The translations under genes were made by a program, and so were the position numbers. Below, piece after piece: positions 22,656-30,411 of a stretch of DNA of 64,000 nucleotides. Source of the stretch: Spirochaeta lutea (lineage in GTDB: Bacteria; Spirochaetota; Spirochaetia; DSM-27196; Salinispiraceae); NCBI RefSeq assembly GCF_000758165.1, contig NZ_JNUP01000003.1, positions 284,629 through 348,628 of the forward strand, read 5' to 3'. Each line of letters starts with the position of its first letter. Position 1 is the stretch's first letter. Under the pieces are notes generated by a model. That model was given only the letters and a program-made list of their open reading frames with translations, was not told the DNA's origin and ran no database searches.

Positions 22656-22703
22656 TTGATTCGACGAAAAATTATCAGGTTTACAGTACCCTGTCAAGCA
22701 GAT

Positions 22704-23234
22704 TCATTCGCTTTCATAGGTAATGATGGTACGAACGGGAACCGGGTCTAAAAATTTTTCATAGCCTAAAAACGGTAGACCGATTACTCCCAAGGCCCCC
22801 ACAACCATTGCCCCAGCTTCCTGAAGCATTGCACCTCCAGCCTTTAGGGTACCCCCGGTGGCAATGAGGTCATCAAGCAGCACTACCCTGGATCCCGGAG
22901 TAACATCCTCTTGGTGCACGAATATCTCATCCTCACCGTATTCCAAGGCATAGCGTTTGCTCAAGGTCTTCCCCGGCAGCTTTCCTTTTTTCCGGAGTAA
23001 CAGCACCGGAAGCCCTAATGCCTGCGCAACCGGGGTGGCAAACAGAAATCCCCGAGCCTCAATTGCGCCAATCACCTGGGCGTTCAAATCCTTGGTGATA
23101 GCCGCTAGTTGGTCCACACAATAGCGGAATGCTTCGGGGTTCATAAGGATGCTGGTAATGTCATAAAAACAAATACCCGGTTTGGGAAAATCCGGCACCC
23201 GCCGGATGGCCTTATCCAGTTCTTGTACTGTCAT
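22704..23234 (-). CDS. apt: Adenine phosphoribosyltransferase
   Basis: Salvages adenine with PRPP to AMP. 176 aa, with the PRPP-binding motif 'VVLLDDLIATGGT', the 'GAIEARGFLFA' segment and the N-terminal 'PDFPKPGICFYDIT' typical of Apt. No ribosome site precedes the ATG. The -10 (TATAGT) ends eight bases before it, so the start point falls at or next to the start codon. Confidence 0.96.
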   Translation of the reverse strand: MTVQELDKAIRRVPDFPKPGICFYDITSILMNPEAFRYCVDQLAAITKDLNAQVIGAIEARGFLFATPVAQALGLPVLLLRKKGKLPGKTLSKRYALEYGEDEIFVHQEDVTPGSRVVLLDDLIATGGTLKAGGAMLQEAGAMVVGALGVIGLPFLGYEKFLDPVPVRTIITYESE

Positions 23235-23242
23235 AGGTAGGG

Positions 23243-23270
23243 ACTATACCATGGGAGGCCGGCCTTGCAA
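23243..23270 (-). promoter_or_regulatory. Sigma-70 promoter for apt, leaderless type
   Basis: TTGCAA (23270-23265) and TATAGT (23248-23243) with a 16-bp spacer on the minus strand. Eight bases separate the -10 from the apt ATG. Confidence 0.6.
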
Positions 23271-23333
23271 AGAAGCAAGAAACCCGTAATTACCTGGATT
23301 CCGCCGCCTGATCCCAGTTCCAAAAAAACCGCC

Positions 23334-23362
23334 TTGCAAAGTCTCTATGCTGCCCTCATACT
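23334..23362 (+). promoter_or_regulatory. Sigma-70 promoter for the MinD-like gene, leaderless type
   Basis: TTGCAA (23334-23339) and CATACT (23357-23362), 17 bp apart. The -10 ends six bases before ATG 23369 and no Shine-Dalgarno is present. The -35 region GCCTTGCAAAG also occurs near 23263, within the divergent apt promoter, as a direct repeat 69 bp away. Confidence 0.5.
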
Positions 23363-23368
23363 TTAGCC

Positions 23369-24328
23369 ATGCCGGTAATTGTTCCTATAGCCAGTGGAAA
23401 GGGCGGTGTTGGAAAGACTATCACCGCCCTGCACCTCGCTCTCGGTCTTGCCTCCCATGGAAAGGCAGTGGTTTTGGTAGACGGGGATTCAGGTAGTTCT
23501 AACCTGCACACCCTGTTGGGTGTGCCGAAGGAACAACCGGGTATCGGGAGCATCATCCAACGGCAAGAGCGCCACATCTCCGATCTAATTCTCGCCACGT
23601 CAGCCGATCATCTGTTTTTTATCCCGGGCGACGGCTGGAATACCGGCACCTCCAACCCTCCCTATTGGGTAAAACGTCGTCTCGGGAAGGAGCTCCAGGA
23701 ACTGGTGGCCGATTTTGTGATTCTCGATCTGAGTCCGGGCACCGGATTGTTCACCCTGGATATGTTTCTTCTTTCAAATTTTGGGCTGGTGGTAACCACT
23801 CCGGAAATTCCATCCCTTTTGAACAGTTACTCCTTCATAAAACATGCGGCTCTGCGGAGCATGCAACAACTTACTCCGCGGAACACCCCGGAAGGCGCAT
23901 TTTTTGAGAACCTACACCGTCGCAACATCGGCAGCAAAGGCACAACACTCCCTCACCTCATCGAGGAATTGCATTCCCAAAACCCTGAATTAGCTGAGCG
24001 TTGTAGCGAACAGCTAACCCTGCTTAGACCCCAATTGGTTTTGACTCTGGGGACCAATCCCAAGGATTTAGATTTCGGATCAACCCTCCGGGACGTAACC
24101 ATGGCGCATCTGGGTGTAAAGAGTGATTTTATTGGTTTTGTCCCCTGGTACGCCCAGATGCGGAGTCTGGTCAACGGTAAGAACAACCTGTTTTCTCAGG
24201 CACCCGATAGTTCCACCGCTAAGTCATACCGCCACCTAGCACAACGGGTCCTGAGTTTTGAAAACAGCGTCACCAACCGGTACATTCCCCCTGATCTTGA
24301 GGAACTCGGGAAAGAAAGTCAGTTTTAA
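23369..24328 (+). CDS. MinD/ParA/Mrp-type P-loop ATPase
   Basis: A 319-aa ATPase with the deviant Walker A 'SGKGGVGKT', Walker A' 'VVLVDGDSGSSN', and Walker B 'FVILDLSPGTG'. This arrangement places it in the MinD/FlhG/Mrp group. Members dimerise on ATP and position or load cargo: septum, flagella or Fe-S clusters. It lacks the CxxC of Mrp. The middle (about 170-230) has an insertion relative to MinD. A FlhG-like role is possible in a flagellated cell, but it is not in a flagellar operon here. It is probably leaderless. Confidence 0.8.
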   Translation: MPVIVPIASGKGGVGKTITALHLALGLASHGKAVVLVDGDSGSSNLHTLLGVPKEQPGIGSIIQRQERHISDLILATSADHLFFIPGDGWNTGTSNPPYWVKRRLGKELQELVADFVILDLSPGTGLFTLDMFLLSNFGLVVTTPEIPSLLNSYSFIKHAALRSMQQLTPRNTPEGAFFENLHRRNIGSKGTTLPHLIEELHSQNPELAERCSEQLTLLRPQLVLTLGTNPKDLDFGSTLRDVTMAHLGVKSDFIGFVPWYAQMRSLVNGKNNLFSQAPDSSTAKSYRHLAQRVLSFENSVTNRYIPPDLEELGKESQF

Positions 24329-24346
24329 TCTCATGAACGCATGGGC

Positions 24347-25360
24347 TTATGAGGTAATCCGTCTGAATCCTGGAACCTTGGCATACACGGTCTCATCCAG
24401 TCCAGATCGCAGACCGGCGGTAAGATAATGGAAGGCAAGCCCAGCAATCATGGCTCCGTTGTCCGTACAGAGGTCCAAAGGCGGGTAGTATGCCCGGATA
24501 TCCTGCATACCCTGCAACCGGTCGCGTAGGTAGCTGTTTGCAGCCACTCCACCCCCCGCAACAACCCGGTTGATTCCTGTATCCCTGCACGCTGCCTGAA
24601 GCTTTTTCAATAGGGTGTCTACAGCTACCCGTTCAAAGGAAGCACATATATTCTCGATACTCCGGGGCGATTCCCCATCCCAAAAAAGGTCCTGCTGATT
24701 GATGACCGCGTTTTTAAGGCCTGAGTAACTCACATCGTAGGCATGACCGGATTTATACAGATTGGCAAAGGGGAACTGGAAGGCCTTGGCATTACCCTTC
24801 CGGGCGAGATCATCGATAACCTTTCCGCCGGGGTACCCCAACCCTAGATGCTTGGCGACCTTGTCAAAGGCCTCCCCGATGGCATCATCTATACTGGCGC
24901 CCAGCACCTCCACCGTTAGTGGCCCGGATACCCGGGCTATGATGCTGTGGCCGCCGGATACCAGAAGCCCGATAAAGGGATAGTCGATTTCTGCAGAGAG
25001 TTGGGGCGCATATAGATGAGCTAAGACATGATCCACCCCTACGAAGGGAACCTTCCAGGACAGGGACAGGGCTTTTGCGAAGGTTAGTCCGACAATCAAT
25101 GATCCCGAAAGTCCCGGGCGATTTGTTACCCCTATACCCTGAATATCTCCCGGTGATAGCCCCCCCTGCTCCAGAGCCTGATGAAACACCGGCAGAATCC
25201 ATTCTACATGTTTTCTGCTGGCAATTTCCGGTACGACACCGGCGAAGGGTTTGTGAAATTCTATTTGAGTGGCGACTACGTGACTGAGTATGGTTTTTCC
25301 ATCCTCCACCACCGCGATAGAACATTCATCGCAGGAGCTTTCTATCCCTAGGATCTTCAC
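24347..25360 (-). CDS. tsaD: tRNA N6-adenosine threonylcarbamoyltransferase
   Basis: Catalytic subunit that makes t6A at position 37 of ANN-decoding tRNAs. 337 aa, starting 'MKILGIESSCDECSIAVVEDG'. The metal-binding histidines are in 'GVDHVLAHLYA' and the glycine-rich 'LVSGGHS' and 'VAGGGVAANSYL' motifs are in place. ATG overlaps the stop of the deacetylase gene (ATGA), so the genes are coupled. Confidence 0.95.
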   Translation of the reverse strand: MKILGIESSCDECSIAVVEDGKTILSHVVATQIEFHKPFAGVVPEIASRKHVEWILPVFHQALEQGGLSPGDIQGIGVTNRPGLSGSLIVGLTFAKALSLSWKVPFVGVDHVLAHLYAPQLSAEIDYPFIGLLVSGGHSIIARVSGPLTVEVLGASIDDAIGEAFDKVAKHLGLGYPGGKVIDDLARKGNAKAFQFPFANLYKSGHAYDVSYSGLKNAVINQQDLFWDGESPRSIENICASFERVAVDTLLKKLQAACRDTGINRVVAGGGVAANSYLRDRLQGMQDIRAYYPPLDLCTDNGAMIAGLAFHYLTAGLRSGLDETVYAKVPGFRRITS

Positions 25361-26463
25361 GGCTCACCCCTCATAATAATACTTGAGAGGTTATTAAACT
25401 CGTACCCGGATTCTAATATTGCCGGATACATATCGATGAGGACCTCCGCAAGAGTCTCGGTCCAGATATGACCTATCATCACGGCGTATCCCCGCTTATT
25501 AGCTGTTTCCAAACCCTGTAGTACAGCTTGACGGATGGATTCCCGATCATTCTGATTGTCTAAAAAAATATCCCGTTCCACTATTGTCATTCCTATCTCA
25601 GCAGCCACCCGGGGGGCCACTGTTTCTGCGGTTGTTCGCGAATCCAGAAAAAACAGATTCTGTTTTTTCAACTCATCCAGGATAATATTCATCAGCCGGG
25701 TATCCTGGGTGCCAGCCGATCCCATATGGTTATTTACCCCGACTAAACCCGGTACATCCTGAAGGTTGCGTCGTAGAAGGTCACGCACCTCTTGGTCCGG
25801 CATCTCATCCCGGATGGTTCCGGGACCCGGTTCTATTCCACCCTGGGATTCCAGGGGTAAATGAAGGATTACTTCCTGTCCCGATGTGCGTATAATCTCG
25901 GCGGATATCACCGAGTCATTCAGGGCTGGAAGTACGGCAAAGGTCATTTTATCCGAAAAGGACAGGAAGGGAGTTAATAGCCCCGCATCGTATCCCACAT
26001 CGTCAATGACCACCACCAGCTGGGGTGCTCTACCACCCATGGTTTGCGCCGGAGGAATTTCCGGAACAGGCTCCCGGGTACCAGGAGGGCTGGTTCGATC
26101 TTCCCCTCCCTCCCCCTTAGTTCCTGGATCTTCATCGTACTCACCCTGGGGTGTTGCATCCCCCTCGGGGTAGGTTTCCGGACCAATGGCCGGTTCCTGG
26201 GGTTCAGTGGGTTCTGGGATGATCTGGGTCCTGGAGTCCCAAGTATCAACCCCCTGATCCTGCTGGTCCGAGGAAGGTTCAGGGGTACCGGGGGCATGAG
26301 AATCACCAGGAGGATTTAAAAGCAAAACCAGGGCAAAAAGAAGCACAATGATCCCCACCAGCAATACCGTTACCTGGCGGATAAACCTGTTTCGAGCCTG
26401 GCTGGGAGTAGGCTTTTTTTTATTGTTTCTGTTGGGTGCCCCATGGGTTGTTGATTGTGTCAT
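25357..26463 (-). CDS. Divergent polysaccharide deacetylase family protein (YibQ-like)
   Basis: 368 aa. A basic N-terminus and one membrane anchor (about residues 28-48) are followed by a 90-residue linker rich in Pro, Glu, Gly and Asp, then a divergent polysaccharide deacetylase domain. The domain begins 'LVVVIDDVGYDAG' and has 'VILHLPLES', 'GVNNHMGSAGT' and 'FFLDSRTT'. The family acts, or is thought to act, on cell-envelope glycans outside the membrane. Its stop overlaps the tsaD start. Confidence 0.85.
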   Translation of the reverse strand: MTQSTTHGAPNRNNKKKPTPSQARNRFIRQVTVLLVGIIVLLFALVLLLNPPGDSHAPGTPEPSSDQQDQGVDTWDSRTQIIPEPTEPQEPAIGPETYPEGDATPQGEYDEDPGTKGEGGEDRTSPPGTREPVPEIPPAQTMGGRAPQLVVVIDDVGYDAGLLTPFLSFSDKMTFAVLPALNDSVISAEIIRTSGQEVILHLPLESQGGIEPGPGTIRDEMPDQEVRDLLRRNLQDVPGLVGVNNHMGSAGTQDTRLMNIILDELKKQNLFFLDSRTTAETVAPRVAAEIGMTIVERDIFLDNQNDRESIRQAVLQGLETANKRGYAVMIGHIWTETLAEVLIDMYPAILESGYEFNNLSSIIMRGEP

Positions 26464-26567
26464 GCGTTAGATATGAAAAGGTACGATAGTTCGCGTGGTT
26501 GGTCAATCGAAGACTTTCGGAGATTTAACCCTCCGGCCGGCCCGGCAGCTGGAGCCACCGGGGATAT

Positions 26568-27416
26568 TCAGAGAAATACATCCTTAAGCTCTTCGGCCAT
26601 GATCCGAAGTTTTCGTATGGACCGCATTTCAATTTGCCTCACTGTTTCCGGACTCACGTCGAAGACCTCTGCAATCTCTTTCAGGGTCCTTTTTGCTTCA
26701 CCGTTCAGTCCGTATCGAGCACAAAGCACCCGCCGCTCCCGGGCCTCCAGACGATCCAGGAGATCTTCCATGGTATCATGAACCACCTTCTGCATAAGAA
26801 ACCGGTCAGGAGAATAGGAATAATCTAGGCAAAGATCATAGAGGGTGCCGCCGTCGCTTTGAAGCTCACTATCGAGACTTACTACTGTTTCTGATAGACT
26901 CATAATGGAAACCACCTCGTCCCGGGTTACCCCTAAAAAATCGGCGATTTCTTCTGCCCTGGGTTTACGCATAAATCGCTGACTGAGGACGTTATAGGCA
27001 GCCTGAATTTTTTTCAGGGTATCCTCTTTCCGGTGGGGCAAGCGGATCTGACGCTTTTTATTCGCCAGGGCTCGGGTGATGCTCTGCTTGATCCACCAAG
27101 AAGCGTAGGTAGAAAACCGTACTTCCTTCCTGTAATCATACTTGGACGCGGCCTGCAGTAACCCAAGATTCCCTTCTTGCACAAGGTCGAGGAAGGTCAC
27201 GCCGGGACAGATGTACTGCTTCGCGATTTTAATTACCAGGCGAAGGTTAGATTCGATAAGGCGTTGTTTGGCATCAGGATCGCCGGCTTCGATTCTTCTG
27301 GACAATTCAAGCTCTTCATCGAAGGTCAGCAACGGATTTCGTTTGATGTCATCGAAGTAGGATTGAACACTGTCCTCACCATTTACCTGTTCGGATTTTG
27401 TTTGCTGTTTCACCAT
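26568..27416 (-). CDS. Group 2 sigma-70 family sigma factor, RpoS-like
   Basis: 282 aa, containing sigma regions 1.2 through 4 without the large region 1.1 of primary sigma factors. Region 1.2 is 'SVQSYFDDIKRNPLLTF'. Region 2 includes 'RLVIKIAKQY', the core-binding 'DLVQEGNLGLLQA' and the -10 reading 'STYASWWIKQSITRA'. The region 4 helix-turn-helix is 'TLKEIAEVFDVSPETVRQIE'. This size and layout match RpoS-type sigmas. The ATG has GGAGG six bases upstream. A sigma-54 promoter ends a few bases before that site, as for rpoS in Borrelia. Confidence 0.88.
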   Translation of the reverse strand: MVKQQTKSEQVNGEDSVQSYFDDIKRNPLLTFDEELELSRRIEAGDPDAKQRLIESNLRLVIKIAKQYICPGVTFLDLVQEGNLGLLQAASKYDYRKEVRFSTYASWWIKQSITRALANKKRQIRLPHRKEDTLKKIQAAYNVLSQRFMRKPRAEEIADFLGVTRDEVVSIMSLSETVVSLDSELQSDGGTLYDLCLDYSYSPDRFLMQKVVHDTMEDLLDRLEARERRVLCARYGLNGEAKRTLKEIAEVFDVSPETVRQIEMRSIRKLRIMAEELKDVFL

Positions 27417-27439
27417 TGGTAACCTCCGCTATTGATAAA

Positions 27440-27455
27440 GCAACATCCATGCCAA
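27440..27455 (-). promoter_or_regulatory. Candidate sigma-54 promoter for the RpoS-like sigma gene
   Basis: The minus strand reads TTGGCATGGATGTTGC followed by TTT, with -24 GG and -12 GC exactly ten bases apart. It differs from the consensus only at the T after TGGCA. The start point would be near 27428, one base before the GGAGG ribosome site, giving a very short leader. Confidence 0.7.
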
Positions 27456-27503
27456 GCATGAATTTTTTGAGGCGTTTTTATATCTCTTTATATTGCAATG
27501 GTA

Positions 27504-27541
27504 TAAAAAACGCCCCGGAGATATAACATCACCAGGGCGCC
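27504..27541 (-). terminator. Intrinsic terminator after the flgFGJ operon
   Basis: On the minus strand CGCCCTGG and CCGGGGCG pair (with one wobble) and are followed by six T ending at 27505. It lies about 27 bp past the flgJ-like stop and 90 bp before the sigma gene. Confidence 0.75.
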
Positions 27542-27567
27542 ACTTGTGTTACTTTTTTTATACAAAT

Positions 27568-27981
27568 TCAAGAATTACTACGATATGCCCGGGCAGCCTG
27601 ATCCGTTCGAGTTATCTGTCCCGCAGCCCGGGCTATCATCCCTGTGTCCTGGACTGCGGACAATTCCGTCGTGTCCCTGGAATACTGCTGTACAATCATT
27701 TCTGCAATCCCGAAATTCCCGCTCTTAGACATTAGACGGGAATACTCGGTGTACAGCATGTCTTCGAAAACGTTCTCGGCCATACCACCATCCACTAACC
27801 GGTTTTCTTTGTTGAGGGTATTTTTCATGGTGTCCAGGAGTTGCTTAATAAAGATAGACTCAAACTCCTTAGCAACCTCGCGAAGCTTGCTGTTTTCCAT
27901 GGAGGCATCTATCCGTGGAAGACTGCTATCCTGACTTATGGCTTGAAACCGACCCAGTACCTGAGCTGCACCTACATCCAT
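27568..27981 (-). CDS. FlgJ-like rod-binding protein (no muramidase domain)
   Basis: 137 aa matching only the N-terminal rod-binding domain of FlgJ: 'EVAKEFESIFIKQLLDTMKN' and the later 'YTEYSRLMSKSGNFGIAEM'. In E. coli FlgJ a peptidoglycan hydrolase follows; here it is absent, as in many spirochaetes and Firmicutes. It caps the growing flagellar rod. It is the last gene of the flgF-flgG-flgJ unit, 11 bp after flgG. Confidence 0.88.
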   Translation of the reverse strand: MDVGAAQVLGRFQAISQDSSLPRIDASMENSKLREVAKEFESIFIKQLLDTMKNTLNKENRLVDGGMAENVFEDMLYTEYSRLMSKSGNFGIAEMIVQQYSRDTTELSAVQDTGMIARAAGQITRTDQAARAYRSNS

Positions 27982-27992
27982 GATCTACGCTC

Positions 27993-28787
27993 CTACCGCT
28001 TCAGGTTTGCCGCGATTCCCAACATGGAATCACTGGTCTGAACAGACTTCGAGTTAAACTCGTAAGCCCTCTGAGCAACGATCATATTGACCATTTCCTT
28101 TACTATTTCTACGTTTGACATTTCCAGGAACCGGTGGACGGTTTTTCCCATCCCATCGAATCCCGGCTGCCCGCCGATGGGATCTCCACTAGCGTTAGAT
28201 ATTTTGAAGAGGTTCTCTCCCACAGCCTGAAGTCCAGCAGGATTGGTGAACCGGTACAGTTCCAGCTGTCCCACCGTCACAGGATCATCCTGTCCGGGTA
28301 GGTTTACGGTTACGATACCGTCCTGGCTAATAGCAACCGATTCTCGGATAAAGTTTTCCGGCAATACCAGCTCGGGCATCAGACGGTACCCGTTGGAACT
28401 GACGAACTGGCCATTGCTATCAATCTTGAAGGCTCCGTCCCGGGTATAGCCGTAGGTACCGTCATACATAAGCACACGGAAAAACCCCTCACCCTCTATA
28501 GCTACATCACTGACGTTCCCGGTATTTTGTAGGCTCCCCTGGGTAAATATTTTCTGGGTAGCGCTTACCTTCACTCCATGACCGATCTGAACCCCTACGG
28601 GGACTAGAGTCTCTTCCGTGGCAGGAGTTCCTGCCGTTCTGGTCGTCTGGTAAAGCAGGTCTTCGAAGTCAGGACGGTTCTTTTTGAATCCTGTTGTATT
28701 AACGTTCGAAAGGTTGTTGGAGATTGTATCGATATTGAACTGTTGTCCAATCATACCGCTCGCAGCGGTCCATAACGACCTCATCAT
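27993..28787 (-). CDS. flgG: Flagellar distal rod protein FlgG
   Basis: 264 aa. N-terminal 'MMRSLWTAASGMIGQQ' and 'NNLSNVNTTGFKKNR' and the C-terminal 'FLEMSNVEIVKEMVNMIVAQRAYEFNSK' are hallmark flagellar axial-protein ends that form a coiled bundle. The central 'GEGFFRVLMYDGTYGYTRDGAF' is typical of FlgG. It builds the distal rod of the basal body. Confidence 0.95.
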   Translation of the reverse strand: MMRSLWTAASGMIGQQFNIDTISNNLSNVNTTGFKKNRPDFEDLLYQTTRTAGTPATEETLVPVGVQIGHGVKVSATQKIFTQGSLQNTGNVSDVAIEGEGFFRVLMYDGTYGYTRDGAFKIDSNGQFVSSNGYRLMPELVLPENFIRESVAISQDGIVTVNLPGQDDPVTVGQLELYRFTNPAGLQAVGENLFKISNASGDPIGGQPGFDGMGKTVHRFLEMSNVEIVKEMVNMIVAQRAYEFNSKSVQTSDSMLGIAANLKR

Positions 28788-28834
28788 AATTTAGGGCTCC
28801 TTCTTCGATTCAAAAAGATTCAAAAATCCGTCTA

Positions 28835-29707
28835 CTATCGGGCTGCCTGCATGGCGCTGTTAATGAGTTTATCGGCAGCTTGGTCCTGTGACTGAATGAC
28901 CTTCTGGTTGGCCTCATAGGCCCGGTTTACTTCGATCATCTGCACCATCTGTTTTACCGCATTGACATTTGAGGTCTCTAAAAACCCTTGGCGCACCTGA
29001 GGCCGGTCGTCACCTACCAGCTCCCTAGGATCCCCTGAATCAGGGGTAAAGCGGTAGAGACTCGAACCCTGTTTCTGCAGATAGCGGGTTCGATCCACTG
29101 TTACCAGGCGAAGACTATCCACCATCTCGGTCTGATTCCATTCATTTTCCTGCATGGAGACCAAGCGTTGGGGATCATCGGCGAATTCTGCATTATGAAA
29201 AATGCGCCCCTGTTGATCCACCATAAAATTATTAGCCTTTACCGAAATTGGGCCGTTCTCGCCCAGCACCGGATAGCCCTCTTTTGTTACCAAAAGCCCC
29301 TCGGGTCCGAGGTGAAAGGAACCGTTGCGGGTGAGTCGTTCGCCCAAGGGAGTCTGCACCACGAAAAAACCCTCGCCTTCCAAGGCGACATCAAAGGGGT
29401 TCGTTGTTTCCTTAAGAGATCCCTGTTCAAAGATGGTGAATAACTCGTTGAGTTCAACCCCGGTTCCCAGCTTCCCCACCACAGGGGCCTTATCGACACT
29501 TCCAAGAATGGGATATTCCTGGGAGGGAGGAATCATGGTGAGATTCGTATTCATTCTCCGTAAGAGAAGTTGAGGGAAAGCCTTATGGATGGACCTATCC
29601 TCCTTGTACCCTGTGGTATCAACATTGGCTAGGTTATTTGAAATGGCATCCAACCGCCATTGCTGGGCCATCATTCCGCTCGCGCTGGTGTACAATCCTC
29701 GTAACAC
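28835..29707 (-). CDS. flgF: Flagellar basal-body rod protein FlgF-like (FlhO type)
   Basis: 290 aa with the same axial-protein ends as FlgG ('LRGLYTSASGMMAQQ', 'NNLANVDTTGYKEDR', and C-terminal 'FLETSNVNAVKQMVQMIEVNRAYEANQ'). The middle carries the D1 signature 'GEGFFVVQTPLGERLTRNGSF'. It starts with GTG at 29707 behind GGGAGG. FlgF forms part of the proximal rod, and in spirochaetes the flgF-flgG pair is usual. A sigma-28-type promoter lies about 100 bp upstream. Confidence 0.92.
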   Translation of the reverse strand: MLRGLYTSASGMMAQQWRLDAISNNLANVDTTGYKEDRSIHKAFPQLLLRRMNTNLTMIPPSQEYPILGSVDKAPVVGKLGTGVELNELFTIFEQGSLKETTNPFDVALEGEGFFVVQTPLGERLTRNGSFHLGPEGLLVTKEGYPVLGENGPISVKANNFMVDQQGRIFHNAEFADDPQRLVSMQENEWNQTEMVDSLRLVTVDRTRYLQKQGSSLYRFTPDSGDPRELVGDDRPQVRQGFLETSNVNAVKQMVQMIEVNRAYEANQKVIQSQDQAADKLINSAMQAAR

Positions 29708-29805
29708 GGTTCCTCCCTGGGGTCGCGCCGATCATCATCAGATCACGGGTTCTACCCGCAACGTTAATAACCAGGGTATGCGCTCATGATACCCTGCTCT
29801 TTTCT

Positions 29806-29832
29806 GTATCGGCCGCATGGCCCGGGAAATTA
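29806..29832 (-). promoter_or_regulatory. Candidate sigma-28 (FliA-type) promoter for flgFGJ
   Basis: The minus strand has TAAT (29832-29829), 15 bases, then GCCGATAC (29813-29806), against the consensus TAAA-N15-GCCGATAA. The leader to flgF contains a 7-bp hairpin (AGGGTAT...ATACCCT, 29773-29795). Confidence 0.6.
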
Positions 29833-29842
29833 ACCGTATGCA

Positions 29843-29871
29843 TAGACGGATTTCGTTATTTCTGGTATAAA
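29843..29871 (+). promoter_or_regulatory. Promoter for tRNA-Thr
   Basis: TAGACG (29843-29848) and TATAAA (29866-29871), 17 bp apart, with TGG before the -10. The start point would be about ten bases before the tRNA. Confidence 0.55.
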
Positions 29872-29887
29872 CTTTTTATTAATTGGT

Positions 29888-29959
29888 GCCAAAATAGCTC
29901 AGAGGTAGAGCAGCTCACTCGTAATGAGCAGGTCGAGGGTTCAACTCCCTCTTTTGGCT
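29888..29959 (+). tRNA. tRNA-Thr (anticodon CGU)
   Basis: Full cloverleaf. Acceptor GCCAAAA pairs with TTTTGGC, the D stem is GCTC/GAGC, and the anticodon stem GCTCA/TGAGC holds loop CTCGTAA (anticodon CGT). The T loop is TTCAACT. CCA is not encoded. Confidence 0.93.
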
Positions 29960-29975
29960 TACGAAATGCCCAAGT

Positions 29976-30130
29976 GCCTGTGAACCATGTCAGATATAGG
30001 GGAGCCCCCCAGGATTAATCCTGGTGACGGTGTCATTACGGTGAAGGCGGTTCAACCCTTTGAGCACAGGTATAACGCGCCTACGGTTGTACCAGAGCAG
30101 CTATTAGACGTGGGACGATGGTTGTCAGGC
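29976..30130 (+). ncRNA. Structured RNA with SRP-RNA-like ends and a ~100-nt internal insertion
   Basis: The first part (GCCTG, then GAACCATGTCAG, 29976-29993) resembles the 5' side of the bacterial signal recognition particle RNA helix 8. The last part (AGCAGC at 30096, then ATTA, GTGGGACGATGGTT, CAGGC) resembles its 3' side. The two sides pair: GCCTG with CAGGC (30126-30130) and AACCAT with ATGGTT (30118-30123). In known SRP RNAs about 15 nt separate GTCAG from AGCAGC; here there are about 102 nt, with their own hairpins (CCAGGATT/AATCCTGG at 30009-30024). An alternative pairing (CCTGTG 29977 with CACAGG 30065) competes. It follows tRNA-Thr on the same strand. The family match is from memory and uncertain. 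Confidence 0.4.
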
Positions 30131-30161
30131 AGGAGGTGAAGGAATTAGACCTTCCTGCCAT
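30128..30161 (+). other. Strong hairpin at the end of the TM2 gene
   Basis: GGCAGGA (30128-30134) pairs with TCCTGCC (30153-30159), extended by GGT/ACC across a bulge. The hairpin spans the stop of the minus-strand TM2 gene and follows the SRP-like RNA. It could end transcripts from both sides but has no T-run. Confidence 0.4.
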
Positions 30162-30357
30162 CACCATCGGTGAACATTCCAAGAATGATAAACACAAGAT
30201 CTACAAGCCAACCAATCCCGAACAACCCACCGGTAAATAGGTAGAGGAGCCCGGTTCCGGTCTTGCCTACGTAAAATCGATGAATCCCAAGGTATCCGAG
30301 AAAGAAGCATAGCAACAATGCCGCAAGCCTGCTCTTGGGTGACGATCCATATGCCAT
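30145..30357 (-). CDS. TM2 domain membrane protein
   Basis: 70 aa, two membrane segments joined by 'HRFYVGKTGTGLLYLFTGG', the TM2-domain signature with the DRF-like 'HRF'. The ATG at 30357 has AGGAGG six bases before it; a longer frame upstream has no site. TM2 proteins are widespread small membrane proteins without an agreed function in bacteria. Confidence 0.88.
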   Translation of the reverse strand: MAYGSSPKSRLAALLLCFFLGYLGIHRFYVGKTGTGLLYLFTGGLFGIGWLVDLVFIILGMFTDGDGRKV

Positions 30358-30382
30358 AATGTTCCTCCTATTCAATTGCATC

Positions 30383-30411
30383 ATACTACGGGGCCTATTC
30401 CGGGTCTGCAA
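30383..30411 (-). promoter_or_regulatory. Candidate promoter for the TM2 gene
   Basis: TTGCAG (30411-30406) and TAGTAT (30388-30383) with a 17-bp spacer on the minus strand, 26 bp from the ATG. Confidence 0.45.

Noticed and set aside
27262..27282. TTGGCATCAGGATCGC on the plus strand with GG-N10-GC spacing
   Set aside because: Lies inside the sigma gene, lacks TTGC at -12 and has no gene downstream on that strand.
30128..30161. Hairpin read as an intrinsic terminator
   Set aside because: Strong stem but no T-run on either strand; kept only as a hairpin.
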